Positions 53,086 through 61,767 of a stretch of 64,000 nt of DNA are shown here, piece by piece (position 1 is the stretch's first letter; each line of letters opens with the position of its first letter). Below the pieces are notes generated by a model, which worked only from the letters and a program-made list of their open reading frames with translations, was not told the DNA's origin and made no database searches. The DNA is from Myxococcales bacterium. GTDB taxonomy: Bacteria > Myxococcota_A > Polyangia > Haliangiales > Haliangiaceae. Location of the stretch: contig JADJGV010000002.1 in NCBI GenBank assembly GCA_016707895.1, positions 248,001 to 312,000 of the forward strand, in the 5' to 3' direction. The position numbers and the translations under genes are program-made.

Positions 53086-56000
53086 GCGCCGCGGCGCCCA
53101 AGCTCGGGCTGGCCGGCGGGCTGGCCAAGGCGTTCATCAACTCCAAGCTGACGCCGCTCTTGATCGTGGTGTCGATCCTGCTCGGCGTCGGCGCCGCGAT
53201 CATCCTGCCGCGCGAGGAGGAGCCGCAGATCAAGGTGCCGATGGTCGACATCATGGTCACCATGCCCGGCGCCTCGGCCGCCGAGGTCGAGCGCCGGGTC
53301 AGCTCGCCGATCGAGCGCCTGCTGTGGGAGATCGAGGGCGTCGAGTACGTCTACAGCACCAGCCAGCCCGGGCGGTCGATGGTGATCGTCCGCTTCAAGG
53401 TCGGCGAGGACGTCGAGCGCTCGCTGGTCAAGCTGCACCAGAAGCTGATGGGCAACGCCGACAAGATCCCGCCCGGCGCGTCGGCGCCGCTGGTCAAGTC
53501 GCGGTCGATCGACGACGTGCCGATCCTGGCGCTGACGTTCCACTCGCGGCGCTACGATCACCAGGAGCTGCGCCGGGTCGCCGCCGAGGTCGAGGCCCAG
53601 GTCAAGCGCACGGTCGACGTGTCCGAGACCAAGCTGATCGGCGGGCTGCGGCGGCAGATCCGGGTCCACCTCGATCCGGTCGCGCTGGCGTCGCGCCACC
53701 TCAGCGTCGGCGACGCCTGGCTGGCCGCGCTGGCCGCCAACCGCCAGAGCCGGGTCGGCAGCTTCACCGCCCACGACCAGGAGGTCATCGTCGAGGCCGG
53801 CGGCTTCTTCGCCGACGCCGCCGACGTCGGCGCCACCGTGGTCGGCGTCTACGGCGACGTGCCGGTCCACCTGCGCGACGTCGCGACCATCGCCGACGCC
53901 GCCGAGGACACCGCGCAGTACGTGTTCTTCGGCCAGGGCGCCGCGCGCGGCGGCGGCGCCGAGCAGCCGGCGGTGACGCTGTCGATCGCCAAGCGGCCCG
54001 GCACCAACGCGATCGTCGTCGCCGACGCCGTCCTGGCCCAGCTCGCGCGGCTGCAGGGGACCGTCATCCCGGCCGACGTCGAGGTGACGATCACCCGCAA
54101 CTACGGCGAGACCTCGGCCGAGAAGTCCAACGAGCTGCTGCTGCACATGGCGATCGCCGTCGTCAGCGTGTCGGCGCTGGTGCTGCTCATGCTCGGCTGG
54201 CGCGAGTCGCTGGTGGTCGCGATCGCGATCCCGTCGACCTTGGCGCTGACGTTGCTGGTGTTCTACCTGGTCGGCTACACGCTCAATCGGATCACGCTGT
54301 TCGCGCTGATCTTCTCGATCGGCATCCTGGTCGACGACGCGATCGTCGTCGTCGAGAACATGGTGCGGCACCGCGACCTGCCCGCGAACCGCGGGCGCAG
54401 CCTGCGCGAGGTCGCGATCACCGCGGTCGACGAGGTCGGCAACCCGACCATCCTGGCCACGCTGGCGGTGATCGGCGCGATCGTGCCGATGGCGGCGGTC
54501 GGCGGGCTGATGGGGCCGTACATGCGCCCGATCCCGGTCGGCGCCAGCGCGGCGATGGCGTTCTCGCTGCTGATCGCGTTCGTGGTCACGCCGTGGGCGG
54601 CGGCCCGGCTGCTCGGCGGCGGCGCGGCCCACGGCCACGCCGAGGCCAAGGAGAGCCGGCTGACCCGCGCCTACCGCTGGCTGATGCGGCGCCTGGTCAC
54701 CCGGGCCGGCTGGCGGTGGAGCTTCTTCGCGGTGATCGGCGCGCTGCTGGTCGGGGCGATCGCGCTGGTCCCCTACCGCGCGGTCCACGTGAAGATGCTG
54801 CCGTTCGACAACAAGAGCGAGCTCGACGTCATCGTCAACATGCCCGAGGACGCGTCGCTCGAGCGCACCGCGGCGGTGGCGCGCGAGATCGCCGCGGCGG
54901 TGCGCGATCAGCCCGAGGTCCTCGACTACCAGGTCTACGTCGGCACCGCGTCGCCGTTCACGTTCAACGGGCTGGTCCGCCACTACGACATGCGGCGCGG
55001 CCCGGCGGTCGCCGACGTGCAGATCAACCTGCTACCCAAGCACGCCCGGGCCGCCCAGAGCCACGACATCGCCCGCCGGATCCGGCCGCTGGTGGTCGCC
55101 GTCGCCAAGAAGTACGGCGCGCGCACCGCGGTGGTCGAGGTGCCGCCGGGGCCGCCGGTGCTGCAGACGCTGGTGGCCGAGGTCTACGGGCCGACGCCGC
55201 AGGCGCGGCAACGCCTGGCCGAGCACATGCGCGCCATCTTCGAGAGCACGCCGGGCGTGGTCGACGTCGACTGGTACGTCGAGGCCCCGCAGCCCAAGGT
55301 GCGCTTCGCGATCGACAAGGAGAAGGCCGCGCTGCACGGCATCGCGCCCGACGACATCGCCACCGCGCTGCGGATCGCCACCGACGGCGCGCCCGCCGGC
55401 CTGCTGCACGCGCCGCTCGAGCGCGAGGACGTGATGATCGTGCTCGACGTGCCCGACGCCCAGGTAGCGTCGACCGCCGATCTGGCGGCGCTGCGGCTGC
55501 GCGCGCCGGCCACCGGCGCCACCGTGCCGCTCGGCGAGCTGGTGCGCCCGGTCGACGTCGACGAGGACCGCAGCATCTACCACAAGAACCTGCTGCCGGT
55601 GGTCTACGTCACCGGCGACGTCGCCGGCGGCGCCGAGAGCTCGGTCTACGCCATCTCGGCGATGAACGACAAGATCGGCCGCATCGACGGACAGCCGGTC
55701 ACGGTGTTCAACCTGCAGATGCCCAAGGACGACGCGCGCCCCGCGATCAAGTGGGACGGTGAGTGGCAGGTGACGCTCGAGGTGTTCCGCGACCTCGGCC
55801 TGGCGTTCGCGGTCGTGATGATCGTCATCTACGGCCTCCTGGTCGGCTGGTTCAAGTCGTTCTCGACCCCGCTGGTCGTGATGGCGGCGATCCCGTTCTC
55901 GCTGGTCGGCATCCTGCCGGCCCACGCCGGCATGGGCGCGTTCTTCACCGCGACCTCGATGATCGGCTTCATGGCCGGGGCCGGGATCGTCGTGCGCAAC

Positions 56001-56363
56001 TCGATCATCCTGGTCGACTTCATCGAGCTGCGGCTGGCCGAGGGCATGCCCCTGACCGAGGCGGTGGTCGACGCCGGCGCGGTGCGCTTCCGGCCGATGC
56101 TGCTGACCGCGATGGCGGTCGTCGCGGGCTCGGCGGTCATCCTGTTCGATCCGATCTTCCAGGGCCTCGCGATCTCGCTGTTGGCCGGTGAGATCGCGTC
56201 GCTGTTCATCAGCCGCATGGCGGTCCCGGTGCTGTACGCGATGCGCGGCCGGTGGGTCGCCGGCCGGGGCCAGGCCGGGGCGCTCGCCGACATGACCGTG
56301 GTGGCCGCGCCCGCGGCGGCGCCGGCGGCTACACTCGCCGGCGATGACAGCGAGCGAGTGTGA
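53082..56363 (+). CDS. RND family efflux transporter permease
   Basis: 1093 residues from GTG 53082, translationally coupled to the adaptor. Typical AcrB/HAE-type organisation: helix 1 near residue 25 (LTPLLIVVSILLGVGAAIIL), the porter domain (VDIMVTMPGASAAEVERRVS), the helix 2-6 block with the proton-relay GILVDDAIVVVENMVRH in helix 4, a second porter repeat (VVDVDWYVEAPQPKVRFAID) and a second membrane block ending near residue 1060 (GFMAGAGIVVRNSIILVDFI). It pumps drugs, metals or other amphiphiles. Substrate unknown. The last 20 bp overlap mqo. Confidence 0.92.
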   Translation: MSAAAPKLGLAGGLAKAFINSKLTPLLIVVSILLGVGAAIILPREEEPQIKVPMVDIMVTMPGASAAEVERRVSSPIERLLWEIEGVEYVYSTSQPGRSMVIVRFKVGEDVERSLVKLHQKLMGNADKIPPGASAPLVKSRSIDDVPILALTFHSRRYDHQELRRVAAEVEAQVKRTVDVSETKLIGGLRRQIRVHLDPVALASRHLSVGDAWLAALAANRQSRVGSFTAHDQEVIVEAGGFFADAADVGATVVGVYGDVPVHLRDVATIADAAEDTAQYVFFGQGAARGGGAEQPAVTLSIAKRPGTNAIVVADAVLAQLARLQGTVIPADVEVTITRNYGETSAEKSNELLLHMAIAVVSVSALVLLMLGWRESLVVAIAIPSTLALTLLVFYLVGYTLNRITLFALIFSIGILVDDAIVVVENMVRHRDLPANRGRSLREVAITAVDEVGNPTILATLAVIGAIVPMAAVGGLMGPYMRPIPVGASAAMAFSLLIAFVVTPWAAARLLGGGAAHGHAEAKESRLTRAYRWLMRRLVTRAGWRWSFFAVIGALLVGAIALVPYRAVHVKMLPFDNKSELDVIVNMPEDASLERTAAVAREIAAAVRDQPEVLDYQVYVGTASPFTFNGLVRHYDMRRGPAVADVQINLLPKHARAAQSHDIARRIRPLVVAVAKKYGARTAVVEVPPGPPVLQTLVAEVYGPTPQARQRLAEHMRAIFESTPGVVDVDWYVEAPQPKVRFAIDKEKAALHGIAPDDIATALRIATDGAPAGLLHAPLEREDVMIVLDVPDAQVASTADLAALRLRAPATGATVPLGELVRPVDVDEDRSIYHKNLLPVVYVTGDVAGGAESSVYAISAMNDKIGRIDGQPVTVFNLQMPKDDARPAIKWDGEWQVTLEVFRDLGLAFAVVMIVIYGLLVGWFKSFSTPLVVMAAIPFSLVGILPAHAGMGAFFTATSMIGFMAGAGIVVRNSIILVDFIELRLAEGMPLTEAVVDAGAVRFRPMLLTAMAVVAGSAVILFDPIFQGLAISLLAGEIASLFISRMAVPVLYAMRGRWVAGRGQAGALADMTVVAAPAAAPAATLAGDDSERV

Positions 56364-57750
56364 CGTCGTCCTGATCGGCGCGGGCATCATGAGCGCGACG
56401 CTGGGCGCGCTGCTGCGCAAGCTCGATCCCGGGCTGCGCATCGTGGCCTTCGAGCGGCTCGATCGCGCCGCCGCCGAGAGCTCGGACGCGTGGAACAACG
56501 CCGGCACCGGCCACGCCGGGTACTGCGAGCTGAACTACACGCCGGTCGCCGCCGACGGCACCGTCGACTGCGGCAAGGCGCTCAAGATCGCCGGCCAGTT
56601 CGCCACCAGCCTCGCGCTGTGGCGGGCGCTGGTCGAGGCCGGTGACCTGCCCGATCAGCCGTCGTTCATCCGCCGGGTGCCGCACCTGTCGTTCGTCGAG
56701 GGCGACGCCGACGTCGCGTTCCTGCGCGCCCGGGCCGCGCGGCTCGCGACCTCGCCGCTGTTCCACGATCTCGAGTACAGCGAGGACCGCGCGCAGCTCG
56801 CCGAGTGGATGCCGCTGGTGATGGACGGCCGCGCCGTCGACCGCCCGGTCGCGGCGACCCGCATGGCGCGCGGCACCGACGTCAACTTCGGCGCGCTGAC
56901 CCGCGGCCTGTTCGCCTGGCTCGACGACGCGCCCGGGTTCGCGCTGCGCCTCAACCACGAGGTCGTCGACCTGCGCCGGGACGGCGCCGGCTGGGCGGTC
57001 GACGTGCGCGACCTGACCGCGGGGCAGGAGCGCACCGTGCGCGCGCGGTTTGTGTTCATCGGCGCCGGCGGCTACTCGCTGGCGCTGCTCGAGAAGTCGT
57101 GCATCCCCGAGGCGCGCGGCTACGGCGCGTTCCCGGTGAGCGGGCAGTGGCTGCGCTGCACCAACCGCGATGTGATCGCGCGCCACCACGCCAAGGTCTA
57201 CGGCCAGGCCGAGGTCGGCGCGCCGCCGATGAGCGTGCCGCACCTCGACACCCGCTGGATCGGCGACACCCAGGAGCTGCTGTTCGGACCCTACGCCGGC
57301 TTCACGACGAAGTTCCTGAAGGAGGGTTCGATCTTCGACTTCCTCGGCTCGATCGGCATCCACAACGTGCGTGCGGTGCTGAGCGCCGGGCTCGAGAACC
57401 TCGAGCTGACCCGTTACCTGGTCGGCCAGGCGATGCTGTCGACCGAGGCGCGGGTCGCGATGCTGCGGCGCTACTGCCCGAGCGCGCGCACCGACGACTG
57501 GGAGGTCCAGGTGGCCGGGTTGCGCGTGCAGATCATCAAGAGCGACGGCCAGGGCGGCGGCGACCTGAAGTTCGGCACCGAGGTGGTGACCAGCGCCGAC
57601 GGCACGATCGCTGCGCTCCTGGGCGCGTCGCCGGGCGCGTCGACCGCGGTGGCGATCATGCTCGAGCTCCTGGCCCGCTGCTTCCCGGCGCGGTGGGCGT
57701 CGCCGGAATGGCAGGCGGTGCTGGCGACGCTGGTGCCGGGCGCGGCGTGA
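56344..57750 (+). CDS. mqo: Malate:quinone oxidoreductase
   Basis: 468 residues starting MTASECDVVLIGAGIMSATL. The FAD-binding GAGIMSA motif at residue ~11 is the classic Mqo N-terminus. Further family blocks: DAWNNAGTGHAGYCELNYTP, RMARGTDVNFGALTRGLF, FVFIGAGGYSLALLEKSCIP and GYGAFPVSGQWLRCTN, PHLDTRWIGDTQELLFGPYA. The enzyme oxidises malate at the membrane and feeds electrons to quinone. TACACT at 56330-56335 lies 8 nt before the ATG, inside the RND gene's end. Its 3' end overlaps the convergent HNH gene by 95 bp. Confidence 0.93.
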   Translation: MTASECDVVLIGAGIMSATLGALLRKLDPGLRIVAFERLDRAAAESSDAWNNAGTGHAGYCELNYTPVAADGTVDCGKALKIAGQFATSLALWRALVEAGDLPDQPSFIRRVPHLSFVEGDADVAFLRARAARLATSPLFHDLEYSEDRAQLAEWMPLVMDGRAVDRPVAATRMARGTDVNFGALTRGLFAWLDDAPGFALRLNHEVVDLRRDGAGWAVDVRDLTAGQERTVRARFVFIGAGGYSLALLEKSCIPEARGYGAFPVSGQWLRCTNRDVIARHHAKVYGQAEVGAPPMSVPHLDTRWIGDTQELLFGPYAGFTTKFLKEGSIFDFLGSIGIHNVRAVLSAGLENLELTRYLVGQAMLSTEARVAMLRRYCPSARTDDWEVQVAGLRVQIIKSDGQGGGDLKFGTEVVTSADGTIAALLGASPGASTAVAIMLELLARCFPARWASPEWQAVLATLVPGAA

Positions 57751-58975
57751 GCACCGGCGGCGCCTTGGCGGCTGCCCGCGTCCTCCGTGCCGGTGGGGCC
57801 TTGGCTCGTCGGCGACGGCGTGCGGTCGGCGGCGCCTCGACCTCGGCGCCGGCCTGAGACGGAGCCGCCGCGACCTCACCTCCCGCAGGAGGCGGCGCCA
57901 CCGCCGCTTCGCCATCTCCCACGTGGGACGGCGGCGGCGCCCCGTACGGCCGCCCGTCGGCGTGCGTGACCCGCAGCTTGTCGGGCGCGGTCCCATCGAT
58001 CCGCAGGCGGCCATCGTGCGCGGCCTTGTGGTGCGCCGAGCACATCACCGCCAGCTTGGTCGGCGTGTGCTTGCCGCCCTCGACCCGCGGCACGATGTGG
58101 TGGACGTCGACGTACCGCGCGTTGCGGCACCCCGGCACGACGCAGCGCCCGCGATCCCGCCGCAGCACGGCACGCCGGGTCCGCGGCGGGATCGTCTTGG
58201 TCACCCGCGCCGGCTTGTCGCCGTCGACCCGCCCCAGCAACTCGGCGTCGCACGACGCCTGCGCCAGCTCCGTCTCGCTGATCTCGATCGTGTGCCCGGC
58301 GACGTCCTGCCACGCGCGCATGCAGTCGGGGCACCGCGTGATCGCGATCTGATACATGGGCCTGGACGCCGCCGCGGCATCTCCCACGTGGGAGCCCGCC
58401 GCGGCATCTCCGACGTGGGAGCCGGCGGCGCCCGCCAGCTGGCCGTCGCACAAGGTCGCCAGCAGGTCGCCGTCGGTCAGCGGGTGCCCGCACGCCGCCT
58501 CCAGCGCGCGCCGTGCTGCGGTGAACTTGCCCAGCACCGCCGCGGGCAGCAGCAGCCGCAGCTCGTGCAGCCGCGCGGCGGGGTCGGGCGGATCGTCCGG
58601 CGAGTCGCCCCGCCGGCGCCCGCTCACCATGTCCTCGATCTCCCGCACGGTGTGCTTCGCCGCCGCGGCCAGCCACGCGTCCTCGGTATCGACGGTCGCG
58701 ACCCGGGTCAGCTCGCGCGCGGCGCTGTACGCGACGTCGCCGGCGGACATCGCCGCCCGCAGCTTCGGCAGCGCCGCCAGCGCGTCGGCCACCCGCAGCC
58801 GCTCCCGCGCTGGCCCCGGCGCGTAGCCCAGGATGCGCTCGACGTACTCGAAGAACGTCGCGAAGCCGAACTCGCGATGGACGCCCAGCGCCCGCGCGCG
58901 CCGCAGCCACGCGGCCTCCTCGACGTCGAGCGCCGCCCGCCGCCGCGCCAGCCCGCGCAACGTCCGGTCGACCAC
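57656..58975 (-). CDS. HNH endonuclease of the DUF222 type
   Basis: 439 residues from a GTG at 58975. A helical N-terminal domain (TLRGLARRRAALDVEEAAWL, FEYVERILGYAPGPARERLR, YSAARELTRVATVDTEDAWL) is the DUF222-type region of the myxobacterial/actinobacterial HNH group. The catalytic part is RCVVPGCRNARYVDVHHIVP with RVEGGKHTPTKLAVMCSAHH: HH of the HNH nuclease and two Cys pairs for zinc. The C-terminus is a low-complexity Ala/Pro/Arg tail. Two 27-bp inserts encode SHVGDAAA. The true N-terminus may lie in another frame beyond a GCC tract, requiring a frameshift. The 3' end overlaps mqo by 95 bp. Confidence 0.88.
   Translation of the reverse strand: MVDRTLRGLARRRAALDVEEAAWLRRARALGVHREFGFATFFEYVERILGYAPGPARERLRVADALAALPKLRAAMSAGDVAYSAARELTRVATVDTEDAWLAAAAKHTVREIEDMVSGRRRGDSPDDPPDPAARLHELRLLLPAAVLGKFTAARRALEAACGHPLTDGDLLATLCDGQLAGAAGSHVGDAAAGSHVGDAAAASRPMYQIAITRCPDCMRAWQDVAGHTIEISETELAQASCDAELLGRVDGDKPARVTKTIPPRTRRAVLRRDRGRCVVPGCRNARYVDVHHIVPRVEGGKHTPTKLAVMCSAHHKAAHDGRLRIDGTAPDKLRVTHADGRPYGAPPPSHVGDGEAAVAPPPAGGEVAAAPSQAGAEVEAPPTARRRRRAKAPPARRTRAAAKAPPVLTPRPAPASPAPPAIPATPTAPGSSGPGARA
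57917..57928. repeat. Palindrome TCCCACGTGGGA (isolated copy)
   Basis: Perfect 12-bp palindrome inside the HNH gene, encoding PSHVGD. The same word occurs at 58382-58393. Confidence 0.8.
58374..58427. repeat. Two 27-bp tandem units carrying a CACGTG palindrome
   Basis: Units at 58374-58400 and 58401-58427, differing at a few positions. Each contains TCCCACGTGGGA or TCCGACGTGGGA and encodes a nine-residue GSHVGDAAA insert in the HNH protein. Confidence 0.85.
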
Positions 58976-59302
<327 letters not shown>

Positions 59303-59881
59303 CTACAGGCGCCGGGCCGACATCCACGCCAGCGCGGTGATCGCCGCGAGCAGCTCGGGGAGCACGACGATCGGGCCGAGGTAGATGGCGGCCAGCGCGG
59401 TGAGCCCGGCGGTGCCGTAGGCCAGCGCCCGGCCGCCGATCGACAGCACGCCGTAGACCCGCAGCCGGCGGTCGGGGAACTCCAGCGCCCACGCGATCAC
59501 CAGCGCGTCGCACAGCGCCCAGCTGCCGAGGTACGGCAGGTGGCGCGCCGCCGGGATCATCGCGGTCAGCGCCAGCGTGCCGACCCCGGTCACCCCGACG
59601 ATCGCCGCGACGAAGCGGCGCAGCCCGGGCTCGCGCCAGCGCGCGGCCAGCTCGCCGCCGAACCAGTACAGCACCACCGCGGTGGCCACCAGCGCCCGCG
59701 GCCCCGGCACCGCGAACACCCACGTCACCAGGCGCCACACCTCGCCGCGCCACACCCGGTCGGGGACCAGCGCCAGCGCGCCGAAGCCGTCGGCGAGCGC
59801 GGCGCCCAGCGACAGCGCGAAGGTGGCGGCCAGCAGCGCGGCGACCGTCGGCGAGAACCAGCGCGGCAGGCCGGTGACCAT
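59303..59881 (-). CDS. Rhomboid-like membrane protein, probably inactive
   Basis: 192 residues starting MVTGLPRWFSPTVAALLAAT. Rhomboid/DUF1751-like layout: a first helix, the loop VWRGEVWRLVTWVF, then VLYWFGGELAARWREPGLRR and four more helices (GVTGVGTLALTAMIPAARHL, SWALCDALVIAWALEF). The Gly-x-Ser-Gly serine motif and the catalytic His are not evident (GSWALCD stands at the position), so this is likely a pseudo-rhomboid. ATG 59881 is chosen over 59908 because TATCGT ends exactly 6 nt upstream of it. Confidence 0.75.
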   Translation of the reverse strand: MVTGLPRWFSPTVAALLAATFALSLGAALADGFGALALVPDRVWRGEVWRLVTWVFAVPGPRALVATAVVLYWFGGELAARWREPGLRRFVAAIVGVTGVGTLALTAMIPAARHLPYLGSWALCDALVIAWALEFPDRRLRVYGVLSIGGRALAYGTAGLTALAAIYLGPIVVLPELLAAITALAWMSARRL

Positions 59882-59887
59882 GGGGCG

Positions 59888-59893
59888 ACGATA
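59888..59893 (-). promoter_or_regulatory. TANNNT -10 element of a predicted leaderless gene
   Basis: Minus-strand TATCGT, then 6 nt (CGCCCC), then the ATG at 59881; it decides the start. The opposite strand carries TATGAT at 59908-59913, 9 nt before the protease ATG at 59923, giving a compact divergent promoter. Confidence 0.5.
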
Positions 59894-59922
59894 GCCGATC
59901 GTCGGCATATGATCCGCAGCCG

Positions 59923-61074
59923 ATGGCGCCGCCGCTCAAGCTGCCGATCACCAACGCCCTGATGGGCAGCGACTACACCGGCGTCGTCGAGGTCGGCGCC
60001 GCCGGCACGCCGGTCGCGGTCATCCTCGACACCGGCTCGAGCACGCTGGCGGTCGACGGCCAGCACGTCGATCCGCTGACGTCGCCCGACGCGCGCACCA
60101 CCAACCTCGCGCAGCTGGTCAGCTACGGCGCCGGCGGCTGGGTCGGCGCCGTGGTGCAGACCTCGGTCGGGCTCGCCGCCGATCTGCGCCTGGCCGACGT
60201 CCACGTCGCGGTCACCTACGCCGAAGGGCCGGGCATGTTCGGCGGCGCCCAGGGCATCCTCGGGCTGGCCTACGCGCCGCTCGACACCGCCTACGTGATG
60301 CCGGGCGACACCTGGGCCGCGAAGTACCCACCGGCGCAGATCGCGACCGGCGCGGTCGTCGAGCTGGTGCCGTACTTCACGCAGCTCGAGCAGGCCGGCG
60401 TGGTCGGCAACAAGTTCGCGCTGTACACCAAGCGCGCGACGGTCAGCCTGGCCACCGCCGATCCGGCGAGCGACCCCCTCAACCACGGCGTGCTGGTGAT
60501 CGGCGGCGGCGAGGAGGTGACCGAGCTCTACACCGGCGGCTTCACGCAGATCGCGGTGGTCGACGACCGCTGGTACAACACCAACCTCGTGGCGGTGCAG
60601 GTCGGCGATCAGCCGCCGATCGCCGTCGCGCCGACGCCGGCCGGCAGCCCGCTGGTGTCGAACTCGATCGTCGACAGCGGCACCAACTGCGTGCTGTTCG
60701 ATCAGCCGCTGTTCGAGCGCGTCGTGGCCGCGTTCGGCGCGATCGATCCGCGCTTCGCCGCGGCGCTCGGCGCCCACGCGGTCGGGGGCGCGGGCCTCGC
60801 ACACGCCCAGCTCGCGCTGGCGACGTGGCCGCCGCTGCGGCTGACGCTGCAAGGCGCCGAGGGCGCGCCGGCGACGCTGACGATCGCGCCGGCCGACTAC
60901 TGGCAGCTCGACGCCGCTGGCCCGGGGTTGGCGCTGGCGTACCTGTGCGGCGACGGCGGCGCGCAGGGCGGCCGCTCGATCCTCGGGCTGCCGCTGTTCA
61001 GCGGCTACTACACGGTGTTCGATCGCGCGCTCGGCGCCGGGCGCGGCGTGATCAGCTTCGCGACGCGTCGCTGA
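59923..61074 (+). CDS. Pepsin-like aspartic protease (family A1)
   Basis: 383 residues starting MAPPLKLPITNALMGSDYTG. Both catalytic Asp motifs are intact: VAVILDTGSSTLAVDG (Asp-Thr-Gly-Ser) near residue 36 and SNSIVDSGTNCVLFD (Asp-Ser-Gly-Thr) near 248. A flap-region Tyr is in QLVSYGAGGWVG and the hydrophobic-Gly motifs before each site are present (GILGLAY, RSILGLPLFSGYYTVFD). A two-lobed pepsin of near-normal length, with no signal peptide or propeptide, so probably cytosolic or exported by another route. Pepsin-like enzymes are known but uncommon in bacteria. Divergent from the rhomboid-like gene. Confidence 0.88.
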   Translation: MAPPLKLPITNALMGSDYTGVVEVGAAGTPVAVILDTGSSTLAVDGQHVDPLTSPDARTTNLAQLVSYGAGGWVGAVVQTSVGLAADLRLADVHVAVTYAEGPGMFGGAQGILGLAYAPLDTAYVMPGDTWAAKYPPAQIATGAVVELVPYFTQLEQAGVVGNKFALYTKRATVSLATADPASDPLNHGVLVIGGGEEVTELYTGGFTQIAVVDDRWYNTNLVAVQVGDQPPIAVAPTPAGSPLVSNSIVDSGTNCVLFDQPLFERVVAAFGAIDPRFAAALGAHAVGGAGLAHAQLALATWPPLRLTLQGAEGAPATLTIAPADYWQLDAAGPGLALAYLCGDGGAQGGRSILGLPLFSGYYTVFDRALGAGRGVISFATRR

Positions 61075-61089
61075 ACACAACTTCATTCG

Positions 61090-61118
61090 TTGGTCTCCGG
61101 GCGGCGGCGTGGTACAAG
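61090..61118 (+). promoter_or_regulatory. Possible promoter before the small basic protein
   Basis: TTGGTC at 61090-61095, 17-bp spacer, TACAAG at 61113-61118, followed by ~40 nt to the ATG at 61158 with a TGGAG box. The region is AT-richer than its surroundings. The -10 lacks the final T. Confidence 0.35.
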
Positions 61119-61157
61119 ATGGGTCCACAACTCGCGCCCAGGCGTGATGGAGTCGGT

Positions 61158-61379
61158 ATGGCAGTCAACCGCAAGGCCACCATGGCCAAACGTCAGCGTG
61201 AGATGGATCAGAAGGACCGCGTCAAGCAGCGCGAGGTCCGCGCAGCCGAGCGCCAGGCGCGCTCCGAGGCCCGCAAGGCGGCCGGCCTCGACGACAACGG
61301 GCTCGGCGACCTGCAGTTCGACGCCGACGGCCGGCCGATCGTCAATCGCGACGAGCACGGCATGGTCGTCGTCCCGTAG
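61158..61379 (+). CDS. Small basic coiled-coil protein, conserved hypothetical
   Basis: 73 residues from ATG 61158 (TGGAG box 6-10 nt upstream). MAVNRKATMAKRQREMDQKD continues into a basic helix (RVKQREVRAAERQARSEARK) and an acidic C-terminus (DNGLGDLQFDADGRPIVNRD). Similar short basic proteins occur as conserved hypotheticals in deltaproteobacterial genomes; function unknown, perhaps nucleic-acid binding. DUF1294 follows 15 bp later. Confidence 0.75.
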   Translation: MAVNRKATMAKRQREMDQKDRVKQREVRAAERQARSEARKAAGLDDNGLGDLQFDADGRPIVNRDEHGMVVVP

Positions 61380-61394
61380 CCCCGCCCCGGGCCC

Positions 61395-61673
61395 ATGCAG
61401 CTCGCGGTGATCGCCGGCGCCAGCGTCGCCGTGATCAACGTGATCGCGTGGGCCGCGTTCCGGATCGACAAGGCCCGCGCCCGCCGCGGCGCCCGGCGCA
61501 TCCGCGAGCGCACGCTGCTGATGCTCGCCGCGCTGGGCGGCGGGCTCGGCGCGCTCGTCGCGATGTACGCGCACCACCAGCGCCACAAGGTCGCCAAGGG
61601 CGGCTTCGCGGCGATCGTCTGGCTCGCGTTCACCGCGCAGGTCGCGCTCGCCGGCTGGCTGTTCGCCCGCTGA
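61395..61673 (+). CDS. DUF1294 membrane protein
   Basis: 92 residues starting MQLAVIAGASVAVINVIAWA. DUF1294 pattern: a first helix with INVIAWAAFRIDKARARRGA, then RIRERTLLMLAALGGGLGAL and a loop HHQRHKVAKGGFAAIVWLAF. Three helices with the conserved Asp-Lys and Arg-His-Lys motifs. Function unknown. Probably co-transcribed with the small basic protein. Confidence 0.85.
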   Translation: MQLAVIAGASVAVINVIAWAAFRIDKARARRGARRIRERTLLMLAALGGGLGALVAMYAHHQRHKVAKGGFAAIVWLAFTAQVALAGWLFAR

Positions 61674-61767
61674 GCGCCCGGGCCGCGGGGGCCCCGCGCC
61701 TGCGACATCATGTCAGCGTGCGGCCGGCCCCGCGCGCTCGCACGGTGGGGGCGCTCGGGCGAGCGTC

